This document shows, piece by piece, positions 1 through 9,576 of a stretch of 14,426 nt of DNA. The DNA is from Isotricha intestinalis (Eukaryota; Ciliophora; Litostomatea; Vestibuliferida; Isotrichidae), in contig JAJJLU010004354.1 in assembly GCA_023807065.1 (NCBI GenBank), positions 1 to 14,426 on the forward strand, written 5' to 3'. The translations under genes were made by a program, and so were the position numbers. Under the pieces are notes generated by a model. The model did no database searches, had not been told where the DNA came from, and worked only from the letters and a program-made list of their open reading frames with translations. Position 1 is the first letter of the stretch; every line of letters begins with the position of its first letter.

Positions 1-426
1 TAAAAAACATTTCTTCTTCACTAACAAAATCCCAAATACCATCAGTTGCTAAAATTAAGAAATATTTTTCATTAAAAATAATTGACATTTTATTAATACT
101 AGGTTCACAAATTAAGCCATAATCTTTAAGTCTAAAATCACCAAAACTTCTTGAAATTTCCATTCTTCCATTCATAATATTTCCATTATTTTTTTTATTC
201 TATTTTCTTCAATCCAATCACTACATCTATGTTCATAACTTAATCTCTTACAATTATTTTTACTAAATAATTCACAATTTGTATCTCCAATATTAGCACA
301 ATAAATTATTTTTTTAGAACCTAATAGTTGATTTGTTTCTTTTGTTATAAAAATTATTGTAGCTGTTGAACCCATTTCATCTGATTTTCGTATTTTTTTT
401 ATTTTATCATTTAAAGTTGAGATCAT
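1..426 (-). CDS. PP2C-type Ser/Thr protein phosphatase, partial and frameshifted
   Basis: Metal-dependent phosphatases of the PP2C family remove phosphate from Ser/Thr. Read on the minus strand, the motifs come in family order: MGSTATIIFI (GSTA motif), YCANIGDTNCELFSK (the NxGDS motif, here GDT), LSYEHRCSDWIEENRIKK (the LTxDHxxxxxxExxRI segment), then, after a slip to another frame, NGRMEISRSFGD, and near the left edge LATDGIWDFVSEEEM, which carries the family's metal-binding Asp. The slip lies in the T8 run at 189-196: one more base would join ENRIKK to NNGNIMNGRM in a single frame. The 3' end lies outside the window. The ATG at 426 is the first in frame, but another ATG at 514 opens a 35-codon frame (MEESKIINEVYIKRKN...) that overlaps this start and could be the true N-terminus after another slip. 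The RxxMED and DGHGG motifs expected before GSTA were not found up to about 1000. Family assignment is secure; functionality is not. Confidence 0.85.
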
Positions 427-514
427 TATATATTCTCTGACTTAGTTTTTCTTTACTTAATCCTTGATTTTTCCTCTTTATATAAACCTCATTTATAATT
501 TTACTTTCTTCCAT
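407..514 (-). CDS. Short open frame upstream of the PP2C gene, possible N-terminus
   Basis: A 35-codon frame from ATG at 512-514 begins MEESKIINEVYIKRKNQG and ends at a TGA that overlaps the first codons of the PP2C frame. It is rich in Lys and Glu and looks helical, unlike the surrounding A/T-rich DNA. It may be the true start of the phosphatase, joined by one slip near 410-426, or a separate fragment. It contains no PP2C catalytic motif, so it does not supply the missing DGHGG segment. I do not recognise it otherwise. Confidence 0.3.
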   Translation of the reverse strand: MEESKIINEVYIKRKNQGLSKEKLSQRIYNDLNFK

Positions 515-720
515 CAATCTATTTAAGAAAAAAAAAATTAATTATATCAAAAAAAATATATTCTAAAAGAAAATAAAGATTTAAAGATAAAAGCAATAAT
601 AAAGAAAAAAAATAATTCAATGATTAAATGAATAGATAATTATTTTATTTAAAATACAAAAAAATTTTTTTAAGAATAAAATGCAAAAAATATTTTTAAA
701 ATTAACGAATTTAAAAATAT
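515..720. other. A/T-rich intergenic spacer
   Basis: Long A and T runs and dense stops in all frames; I see no gene, RNA or repeat here. It separates two minus-strand coding segments, so it would hold the 3' end signals of the membrane-protein fragment at 721 onward and any promoter of the PP2C gene. No motif can be named. Confidence 0.5.
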
Positions 721-1120
721 TTAACTTTCAATTAATTTAGTAATTCTCATATCTTGTTTTTTTTTTGATCTAACGAATAAAACAATAACACAAATAAGTA
801 AAATAGCATAAATAATTATTTGTTCTTTATTCCATAAATTTCCTTCAATTTTATCAATAAATTCATTTAATTGGAAAAGAGCAATTAATATATATACTAC
901 ACCTTTAGTTTTTATTCATTCTATAAATAATGTTTTTATCCCTTTTAAAAATATTGAAGATATATGTTAAATGGAATTGATAATGAAGAAATCGAAAAAA
1001 TGTTTATAAAAAATAATAAAAATAAACTTGAATTTACTTCTTTTTTAGAAACAAAAATTAAAAAGATATTATAAAAAAGAAAATTATACCAATTCAAGGT
1101 ACTAATGATATGAGTTTAAA
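721..1120 (-). pseudogene. C-terminal fragment of an unrecognised membrane protein, broken
   Basis: On the minus strand the frame ending at TAA 721-723 has no stop for about 70 codons. It contains GVVYILIALFQLNEFIDK, then a clear membrane segment (EQIIIYAILLICVIVLFV), a basic stop-transfer stretch (RSKKKQ) and a short tail ending KLIES. Upstream in this frame is a TGA at a position where Trp would fit (FIE-stop-IKTKG). A T5 run about 30 codons further up, if one base longer, would join a second open segment of some 50 codons (SKKEVNSSLFLLFF...). The plus strand also has modest open frames here, including ATG 965 (MLNGIDNEEIEKMFIK...), so strand is not certain; the membrane-tail logic and the defined stop favour minus. 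I do not recognise the family. It is either a decayed gene or one damaged by sequencing error. Confidence 0.35.
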
Positions 1121-1385
1121 TGAAGAATCAAATAAATATATATCATATGTTATAAAAAAATTTATTTGGGATTGATTATGCAATTGTTAAAGGAGAAAAA
1201 ATATAATAAAAAAAGTAATTTTGAAAAAAAAAATTAAATGTATTTTTATAGTATTATACTAAAATTTAATAATTGATTATAAATAAATAAATAATAAATA
1301 CCGTAATCACCTGCTATCCTGACAATTCATTTTCATTTTTTTTTTAAATTTTTGACTAAATCCAGATAAATGAAGAAATGATAAA

Positions 1386-1551
1386 AAAGAGTTTTATTTG
1401 TACCTGAATTATTTTATGATAATAATCAGGAATAGGAATAATTTACCGTATGGAAAAAATTCAAAATGAAATACCTATTATTGAAAATGATTTAGCTGAT
1501 GATTACAAAGAGATAGAAACAATTGAAGAAAACATGGAATTAGATATTTAA
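1386..1551 (+). pseudogene. Acidic C-terminal gene fragment, unrecognised
   Basis: The plus strand reads KRVLFVPELFYDNNQE, then two in-frame stops. One frame away, from ATG 1450, a 33-residue stretch runs MEKIQNEIPIIENDLADDYK... to TAA 1549-1551. About a third of that stretch is Glu or Asp, which is unusual for random A/T-rich DNA. The two parts may be one C-terminus separated by a slip near 1430-1450. No family is recognised, and no start codon or upstream body can be traced with confidence, so this looks like the remaining tail of a decayed or inserted gene. It lies between the imperfect inverted motifs at 1302-1323 and 1737-1758, which could mean it belonged to a small mobile element, but that link is speculative. 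Confidence 0.3.
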
Positions 1552-2643
1552 TAATTATTAAAATCTAAAATTAAAATCATAATTAAATATTCACTATTAA
1601 CTAATAAATGTTATATCAAATTTAATCTTAAAATCAATATTAATTTTATTAAAATCTTTTGATAATTTATTTTTTTAAAACAAAATTCTGATAGCCAAGA
1701 TCCAGAAAAATGGAAAAATTTTTGAAAAATAAAAAATCAGAATAGCTAAGGAGTCCGAATAATCAGGGGGATTAAGGTATATACTTTTTTTATTTTCTTG
1801 TGATTGATAAAAACTATATTTACTTCTCTTTTTATTTATTAAAATTTTATAATAAATTGGTTTAATATTCAATTAGTCATAGTATAGAAAAAAATTGTAT
1901 TTCAATTAAAAAAATAAACCTGTTGATTCATGTGAAATATGGTATAAACAAGACAATATATTTTTGTTTGAATTATTGTTCTTAAAAAACTTAATTAAAA
2001 ATCACCGAAAAGAAATTAAATTATTATTCTTTTATCTTTAAAAATTAATAAACAAACAACAATTTGGCAAATATTCTAAATTTAAGTTATTATATCTATT
2101 TATTTGTTAAGATTTATAAAAAGATAATTTATTACAAATTGAAACACATATTTTCTTTTTGGAGTGGTCTATAAATTTTATAATTTATTCTTTTGATATT
2201 AAATTTATTAAATAATAATAAGAGATTTTTATTTATAATTTAATTTTAAATGATAAAAGTATAGTTATTATAGTCATTATTATAAAATATTATTTTAATC
2301 TTCAAAAAAATATTTTAAATGAAATAATACATTTAAAATTTTTCCATAAAATTGGAACTAAGAAATTAATATAATTAATAATTAAGTTTTATTAAATGAA
2401 GATATCATTCTTTAAAAAAATATGAGTAAAAAAATTTAAGAAAAGAGCTTTAAAATTCCACAAATAAAAGAAAAAAAAAAATAATAGAATTTTATTGAAA
2501 CAAAAATTATAAAAGAAATATTTAGCTCAACTCAAGAATTAATTACTATAATATTTTATGAGCATTAAATCTATGATTATTTGTGTTATTTTTTAAATTA
2601 TTTTGTATTTTAAAAATTAATTAAAAAAAATTTAATAAAAATA
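1552..2643. other. A/T-rich intergenic region upstream of the large membrane-protein gene
   Basis: About 1.1 kb with no convincing gene. Plus-strand frames look partly open only if TAA and TAG are read through, and the deduced composition (mostly I, K, L, N, F, Y) is that of translated noncoding DNA. Slightly G+C-richer words occur at 1686-1703 and 1737-1775. The last stretch should hold the promoter and 5' leader of the gene starting at 2644; it is nearly pure A/T immediately before the ATG, which is common in A+T-rich protists. No defined promoter element can be named. Confidence 0.5.
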
Positions 2644-5600
2644 ATGGATAATTCAGATTTTGAAAAAATAATTTTAATTTTAGAATCCAATATTCCAAGT
2701 AATTATTTTTTAGATTTGATAATAATAATTTTACGAACAATTCCCGTTTTTTTAGTATGCCATGATTGGAATATATTTTATAAATATTCAATAACTTATA
2801 TCATTTCTTATTATAGTGGCTTACCATTATTACATCAATCAAATGCAAAAAAAATATCATTTTATTTAGTTTTAGTCTTTTTTATTTTGTCAATTATAAA
2901 TTTATTGATTTTTTTAAAATTATATAACGAAATCAAACAATATAATAAAACAATTCATTCAAATATATTTTATATTAATATTAAAATAATATATTTAATG
3001 AATTTTGTTATTTCTCCTTTTATTTTTATGATTTGTTCTGAAAATTTTTTTTGTACTCCTATATATGACGTAAATATTTCTTATAAATTGATTAAAACAT
3101 ATAAGGATGATTGTAGAGATTTTAAAAATATTTTTATCATAATAATTCAAACAATAATATTAATTTGGAATTTTTTTTTAAATATCATTTTTAGTATTTT
3201 AGTAGCAAAACCAGTTTGTATTAGTTCTTCTTTTATTGTAACAAAATTAAATGAATTGAAATTTAAATTAGTTTTTTTTCCTTTATTTCAAATTATTTTA
3301 GTATTTGATTATTATTTATCTTTTAAAATATGTGTTGGTATAAAAATAATAATAAGAATAATTTATATTATTTTTTATATTAAATTTATTTTCATTGAAC
3401 CAAAAAATTTTTATATCAATTGGAATTTAAGACTTTTATCTCTATTTATTTACTCAATGAATTTTTTTTCTTGTATCATTGAATTTATTTTTTTATTTGA
3501 TTTCAATAATAATTTAATAATATTACAAAAAAATCAAGTTATTATTGTTTTTAAGATCTTAGTTGAAATATCTTTATCAATGATTATTCTCCAAATAATA
3601 AATAATAAAGAAAAAAAATATACACTTGAGGCTTTTGAAAATAAACTATGTTTAGATTATCCTTATGAGTTACTTAATAAAATATTCTTTATATTTAATC
3701 ATATTGAAAAAAAAATAGGGAATGATTTATTATATGAAATTATAGAATGTTTTGATACATTTTTTAAAAATCATATTAAAGAAAAGAAATGTTCAAAGAT
3801 AGTTGGATTAAAATGTTTTTGTAAGAATTTTGTTTACCAAGATTTTCTGGTTCAAGTTGATAATTTTTTGAATTCAATAAAAGAAATAAGAGATGGAGTA
3901 AAAAAAGAAAATAAATTATTAAAAAATAAATTTCCAATAATGTATAAATATATAGAATATGTGATTAAATCTGAAATGATAAAAAATAAAAATTATAGTA
4001 GAAAAGCATTTTTCATTTTAGCTTTAGTTTTATTTTATATTATATTTGATAAAAATTATAATAAATCACTTTTTTATGTTGAAGAATTTTCAAACTCAAA
4101 ATTTTATAAAGAAAATAAATTAGTAAGATTACAATGTAAATTAATAAAATTAATTATATTAGAAGATTATAAAAATTTCTATATTTATTCTCAAGAAGAA
4201 AATATAAATAAAAATTTTAATGAAAATTCTTTTCCTGAAATGTATAAAATTTATTCTGAACTCATTGATCAAATTAATCTTGAAAATAATCTTAATTTAA
4301 CAATTGAAAAATATATAAAAACAATTAATTATTTTAAAGATGAAGATTGTACTTTTCACCAATGCATGAATTATATGAAAAGTTTTAAAAAGCAATTAAA
4401 AAAAATGAATAATTATTTAAAAAACAAATATTCAAAAAATACAAAAAATTCATATTATTTAAATGCTAAATTAACAATATTTTATTCTTTTTTTTACGCA
4501 GATATTCCTCATAAAATTTCAATATGTTATAAAAATATTTTTGAAGTTGATTTTAAAGATGAATCTTTTTCAATGTTGATTTTAAATACATATAATAATA
4601 AAAATAGTTGGAAATTCTCTATTGAATATGCATCTGATGAATTATGTTCTAAATTAAATTATAAATTATATGAAATAAAAGGAAAAGAAATTAATGAATT
4701 GTTTCCAGATTCTTTAAAAAAATGTTTTGAATATATTATTTTAGAAAAAATTCGTGTAGGCTCAGTTCAGATTTTATTAAGAGAAATTGTTCTTCTCAAT
4801 AAAGAAAAATATTCTAATTTATATGATATTATTTCAATTGTCATTTTTAGTGGAGAAGGATTAAAATTATTTATGAAAGTTTATCCTTATAATTTTAAAT
4901 ATTCTAAACAAATAGGACAATATAAAAAAAAGAATAATAAATTAATTAATGAGGGTAATTTAAAAAAAGATAATAAAATAAAAGCAAAAAAGAATAAAGA
5001 AGAATGTTTTATTTTTATTAATAAAAATGGAAAAATAATTGCAATAAGTAAAGGATTTGAATATTATTTTTGTTTGAATTTAGATATTATAAAAAAATTT
5101 AAAATTAATTTGTTTAAAGATATTTTAAAAGTTGAAAATATAGAAATAAAAGATACAATTAAAAAAAATTTAGTTCAGATATATGAAAATATTGAAGAAT
5201 TAAATATTAGTTTAATGCATAATAATTCAAATGAAGAATTTTCGCAATCTTATAAACAAATAAAAAAAATGCAAAAAGAAATAATAAAAAAAAATACAGA
5301 ATTAATTTGTAATTTTGAAGAAAGAGAAATCCCAAAAAATGAGAAATTATATAAAGTATATTATTTTGTTTCTTTTAATCTTGAAATGGATAAAAAAATT
5401 GTTGCATTAGAAGATTTCATAAGTAATGAACAAAATAATAATCATTCTATACAATCAAAATTTAAAGAATCAATCAAAACAAGACAGACTAAATTTGAAT
5501 TAAATTATAATCAGAATGAAATTTTGAATAAAATACTTCAAATTCAAATTTTATCAATTAAACAATTAATTTCATCACATAATATTAATATGAAAGGAAT

Positions 5601-8157
5601 TTTAAATTTAAATCAAAAAGAAGAAAAAGAGATCAATGAATATAATAATATTATTGAAGAAAAAACAAATAGATTAATGTCGACTTTAAATTCATATTCA
5701 AATAAAAGTACCAATCAAATGATTTTAAATGATAATTCAGATAAATTATTTGAATATAATAAAAATCCAGAATTTTCTTTTTCTCCAATAAAAAAAAAAA
5801 AGCATAGAGATACAATTAAAAAAAATATATATTTACAAGTTTTAATATGGATATTTTTCACAATTTTTTTTATAACATTACAAACATATCTATTAATAGT
5901 TGAAAGAAAAAATAAAAAAAAAACACAAATTCTAAATGAAATTTTAGTCAGTTCTTTAATGACTAGAAATATAATTTATTCATTTGTTTCTTCTTTAGTT
6001 TCAATGCAATTGATTGCAAATAATTTGCAAACTAATGAAATATTAGATAATGGATTTGTAAATACAATTAATCATCATAAAAATAAAATTTTAGAAAAAA
6101 TTGATGATTTTTTATATTATTACAAATTATTTGAAAGACAAGAAAAATATTTATGTGATTATAATGAACAAGAAATAATTAAAATCTTCTATTCTGAATT
6201 AAATTATATTTCTGTGAAAAGTGATAATTTAATTGCAAAAAATTCGTTAAAATCAATTTTATCGAATTCACATTTAAATGCTTATGAAGTTGTTCAAAAT
6301 GATATTGAAATATTTCTATTTAATATTTCTTATTATACAATTGAAAATAGAAAATTATTAAATGAATCTGCTTTTTTTCAATTTGTTTTTGATAATTATT
6401 TTTGTAATGGAAAATATTCTTGGGATGAAATTGATAATCTTTTAATATATGATACAAGAAAAGATGCAAGAAATATTATGTTTTTTACATATATTATGAA
6501 TATTTTGAATATAAGTGTAATAATTATAGTGAGTATTATTCAATCATATTTTTTTAATAAATATATGAACCAAATTTATGCAAAATATTATATTAATTAC
6601 AATTATTTGGTTTTTTTCAGTAAATTACTTTTAAAAAAAACATCAATATTAAAAGAATTTATTGATGATTGTTCTTCAGAAAATTTGGAAAAATTTAAAA
6701 ATAAAAAAATTGTTTTTTTAAATAAAATTGATGATAACAATAAATTTAAAAATAATTATATCAGAATAAATAATAAATTACCTTTAATCATAAAACCTTA
6801 TCAAATAAAATTAATAGAAAATGATGAGAACTTTAAAGAAATAAATTTATCAAATTTTTCAAAAAAAAAATCAAGCTTAAGCAATATACAGGAAATAACA
6901 AATAAAAAATTCAATGATAAAGGATTGACAATTAATTATAATTTATTTAATTTTCAAAACAACAAAAAATTGACTTTTAATTTAAAAAGTGTTTTTGAAA
7001 ATAAAATGAATATAATGAATGAACACATTGATAATAATATAAAGGTGAAAAGAAGTATGAAATTGAAAAAAGTTCATAAAAAAAAGTCAATGAATGATAT
7101 AACTAAAGATTTAATAAAAGGAAAAACAAAAAATATTAAGACTATATATGAAGATAAAACAAATGAAACTTTAAAAAATACTTTAGATTTCACAAATGAA
7201 ATTAACCAAATTTCAGTAAAAAAAGACTTACAAAAACCAAAAATTTTAATAATTTCCATTTTCTTTTTTTTAATTTCAGCTTCTTTAATTATAATATTTC
7301 TTATTATTACTGATATAATTATTTATAAAAGTTTAGAAGGAAATTTTATATTTTCAGTAGCAATAAAAAACATGGTTGAAGCTTTAAATACAAGTATGGA
7401 AATTTTTTTAATGTATGCAATAACGCTTTTAAAAGGAGAAGTAATTACTTTTGAATATCATTCAAATGGTTATTTGAATTCTTTTCCACAATTAAAAATT
7501 CTAAATGATTATAAAGTTCATAATATTTTACAAGAAGCCCTTGTAAAACATGATTTATTTAATAATCAATTTAATCAATATTTAACTGCAAATAGAAAAA
7601 AATTTCTTTATCTTTCTTATTTTTTTTCAAAATTTAATGGTAAAGAAGCATGTGATTTTATTTATTCATATTATTATAAAAATAAAAAGACATTTGGATA
7701 TAGTCAATTTAATTCATTGAATAATTATAATGAAGAAAATTTAATTGAAATATGTAAAAATATTAGTAAAGGAATTAATTCAAAAGGTGTAAAAGGTGCA
7801 ATTGATAGTTTAGTTTCAACTATAAAAAGTCGTTTTAATGAATTTAAAGAAGATATGAATAAAGGAGAAAATTTATTAGCAAGAATTCAAGATGAAAAAT
7901 TTATTTCATATCAAATGGAAATTGAATATATATTAAGTAGAAATGTACCTAATTTTGTAATATGTTGGAAAATTGATAAAAATAGAAATAAAAGAAGAAT
8001 AAAAAAGTTTATTATTGTTTTTTATGTATTGATTATTGCTTTAATTTTGATTATTTTATGTTTTTATCTTATAATTTTTCCTTTTAAGACTTTGAAAGCA
8101 AATGAAATTATTACAAAAGTTGAACCTTGTTATTATAATACTATTATGTATTAAAAT
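2644..8157 (+). CDS. Giant polytopic membrane protein with PAS-like domains (TmcB-like), intact
   Basis: An 1836-residue protein, likely a membrane sensor or signalling scaffold. The N-terminal third has about eight hydrophobic segments (near residues 20-40, 70-92, 115-131, 162-187, 209-232, 234-253, 264-285, 298-319). A cytosolic helical region follows, with a compact cluster H377, C383, C391, C393 (NHIKEKKCSKIVGLKCFC), a pattern I associate with protist TmcB/PAS-type membrane proteins. Around 630-760 a PAS-like segment contains FSIEYASDELCSKLNY and LYEIKGKEINELFPD; a second lies near 785-870 (CFIFINKNGKIIAISKGFE). Four more TM segments (1062-1086, 1278-1304, 1534-1561, 1788-1815) bracket two loops of roughly 190 and 225 residues, probably outside the membrane. 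No cyclase, kinase or phosphatase domain is seen; the C-terminus stops about 20 residues after the last TM. The ATG at 2644 follows in-frame stops. Family assignment is moderate; ligand and output are unknown. Confidence 0.8.
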
Positions 8158-8167
8158 ATTTAATTAT

Positions 8168-8263
8168 ATGTTCAATATTAATTATAAATTTGTGAAGGTT
8201 AATTTTATAATGAAAAAGTTTTCTAAATTTAAAAATTTATTAAATCATAATCAGAAAAAATAA
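8168..8263 (+). CDS. Short open frame just after the membrane-protein gene
   Basis: ATG 8168 opens 31 codons (MFNINYKFVKVNFIMKKF...) ending at TAA 8261-8263. The same frame is open back to about 8142, inside the last codons of the large gene, so a one-base slip near its stop would add about 40 Lys-rich residues to that protein. It could equally be chance: an open run of this length is not rare enough in A/T-rich DNA to prove coding. No similarity is recognised. Confidence 0.15.
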   Translation: MFNINYKFVKVNFIMKKFSKFKNLLNHNQKK

Positions 8264-9329
8264 ATTTTGAAAAAAGGTAAATCATGATAAAAAAATTGAA
8301 TAACATCAGAATCATATTATCAAAGATATATAAATTTAAATATTATTCTATAAATTAAATATAAATACTAAGGAATCTTTATTTATAAGTCTTATTTAAT
8401 CAAATTAAAATTATTTGATATTATATATCTAAAATAAACAAATAAATTAATTTTAATTGAAATATTTTATTCAATATTGAGATAGAAATAATTTATAATG
8501 ATTTCTCAATTCTAATTGATTTGATAATATTGATTAAATCAAAATTCAAATAAAATTTCACTTTTGATTTATTGTTTTTTTCTTAGAGAAAGATTAATAA
8601 TATCATCTGAATTAAAAAATCAAATACATCATTAAATTTAAAAAATATAAATAGCTTTTTTATTTATTATTTTATAAATTAAGTGTATTTAGTAAATGGA
8701 AGGAACATCTGTATTTTTTTCCCAATTTTTTAATTTGAAAGGGCTATTTTGATTAAATTATTAAATTATTCTTCACATTATTTATTAAAAATATAATAAA
8801 AAAATAATTGCTCATTTTTAAATTCAGAAAATTAAAATAAGGAGATTCTAATTTTTATTTTTTTTATATTATTTATTTCAATATCTTTCCTTTAACTCTT
8901 GAATTATCTCATAATATTATTTTTTTTGTGTGATCATATTATTTTCTTTAAAATAATTGTGTTATTGTGAAATAATGTTTTTTTGATTAAATATTGAGTA
9001 TTAAATTATTTTATGACATAAAACAATAATAAGCAATAATATTTTTTATTGTAACAAAACCAAATAATCAATTATGATTCATGCTAAATAAAATAAGTAA
9101 TATAATTCAAATGATAATAATATTTATACCAACCATATAGCATTATAATAAATGAAAACTAGATTTCATTAATTAAATATAAGAATAATAATTATTAAAA
9201 AAAGTTTTATTTATATTAAAATAATTATAAATATTAAGATTAATCTTTTCCAAAAATATATTATATTATGTTTGTTTTAAAAAAATAAAAGATAATCTAT
9301 TATAAATTTTTAAATTATTACTTTAAATA
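8264..9329. other. A/T-rich intergenic region between convergent genes
   Basis: About 1.07 kb between the plus-strand membrane-protein gene and the minus-strand cluster beginning at 9330. Stops are dense in all frames; the longest readable piece (from ATG 8696, starting MEGTSVFFSQFFN) ends after 18 codons. I see no RNA gene, tandem repeat or inverted repeat that I can defend. As a convergent spacer it must contain the 3' processing signals of both sides, but none can be singled out in such A/T-rich sequence. Confidence 0.55.
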
Positions 9330-9533
9330 TTAACATATTTTTCGGTTGAATTCCCTAAAATTCATCCAATCTTTATTATCGTTTTCTCCTGTCACGATGT
9401 TTTTAAATTTTTTTAAAAGTTTATACTTTTTATTAATTTTCAAATTTCCAAATACTTTAAAATCTTTCTGGACTATCAAATGAATTATTATATTCTCAAA
9501 ATCTTGAGAGGATTTTTCTTTCGATATATATAT
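9330..9533 (-). CDS. Unrecognised 67-residue open frame downstream of the GTPase gene
   Basis: The minus strand is open for 67 codons to TAA 9330-9332, reading IYISKEKSSQDFENIIIH, then KDFKVFGNLKINKKYKLL and, near the end, GENDNKDWMNFREFNRKI. Its mix of Asp, Glu, Arg, Trp and Gly is protein-like and its third positions are mostly A/T, so I think it is or was coding. The frame has no ATG near its 5' end: an in-frame TAA at 9534-9536 separates it from ATG 9555-9557 (MFNIFFL). It begins about 45 bases after the stop of the GTPase gene, on the same strand. It could be a small separate gene with a damaged start, a last exon, or a remnant. No family is recognised. Confidence 0.4.
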   Translation of the reverse strand: MYISKEKSSQDFENIIIHLIVQKDFKVFGNLKINKKYKLLKKFKNIVTGENDNKDWMNFREFNRKIC

Positions 9534-9576
9534 TTACAAAAAAAAAATATTAAACATTTATTTTTTTTATTTAATA

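Noticed and set aside
1675..1872. Minus-strand 65-codon open frame (MNIKPIYYKILINK...)
   Set aside because: Composition is that of translated A/T-rich DNA plus a short G+C-richer word; no start context, domain or neighbouring continuation supports it.
1698..2397. Plus-strand frame free of TGA for about 230 codons, readable if TAA and TAG were Gln
   Set aside because: The deduced sequence is almost all I, K, L, N, F, Y and Q with many TAA/TAG, as expected for noncoding A/T-rich DNA. The lack of TGA is only mildly unusual, and the adjacent large gene uses the standard code.
2422..2643. In-frame upstream extension of the large gene from ATG 2422
   Set aside because: It requires reading through four TAA and one TAG, while the gene itself has none in 1836 codons and ends at TAA.
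7074..7259. Minus-strand open frame inside the large gene
   Set aside because: Antisense shadow of the plus-strand coding sequence; hydrophobic only because it is opposite Lys/Asn-rich codons.
2644..8157. A non-standard genetic code for the whole window
   Set aside because: The large gene never uses TAA, TAG or TGA internally; all Trp seen are TGG and Gln are CAA/CAG, and it terminates at TAA. Reassignment in so A/T-rich a genome would show.
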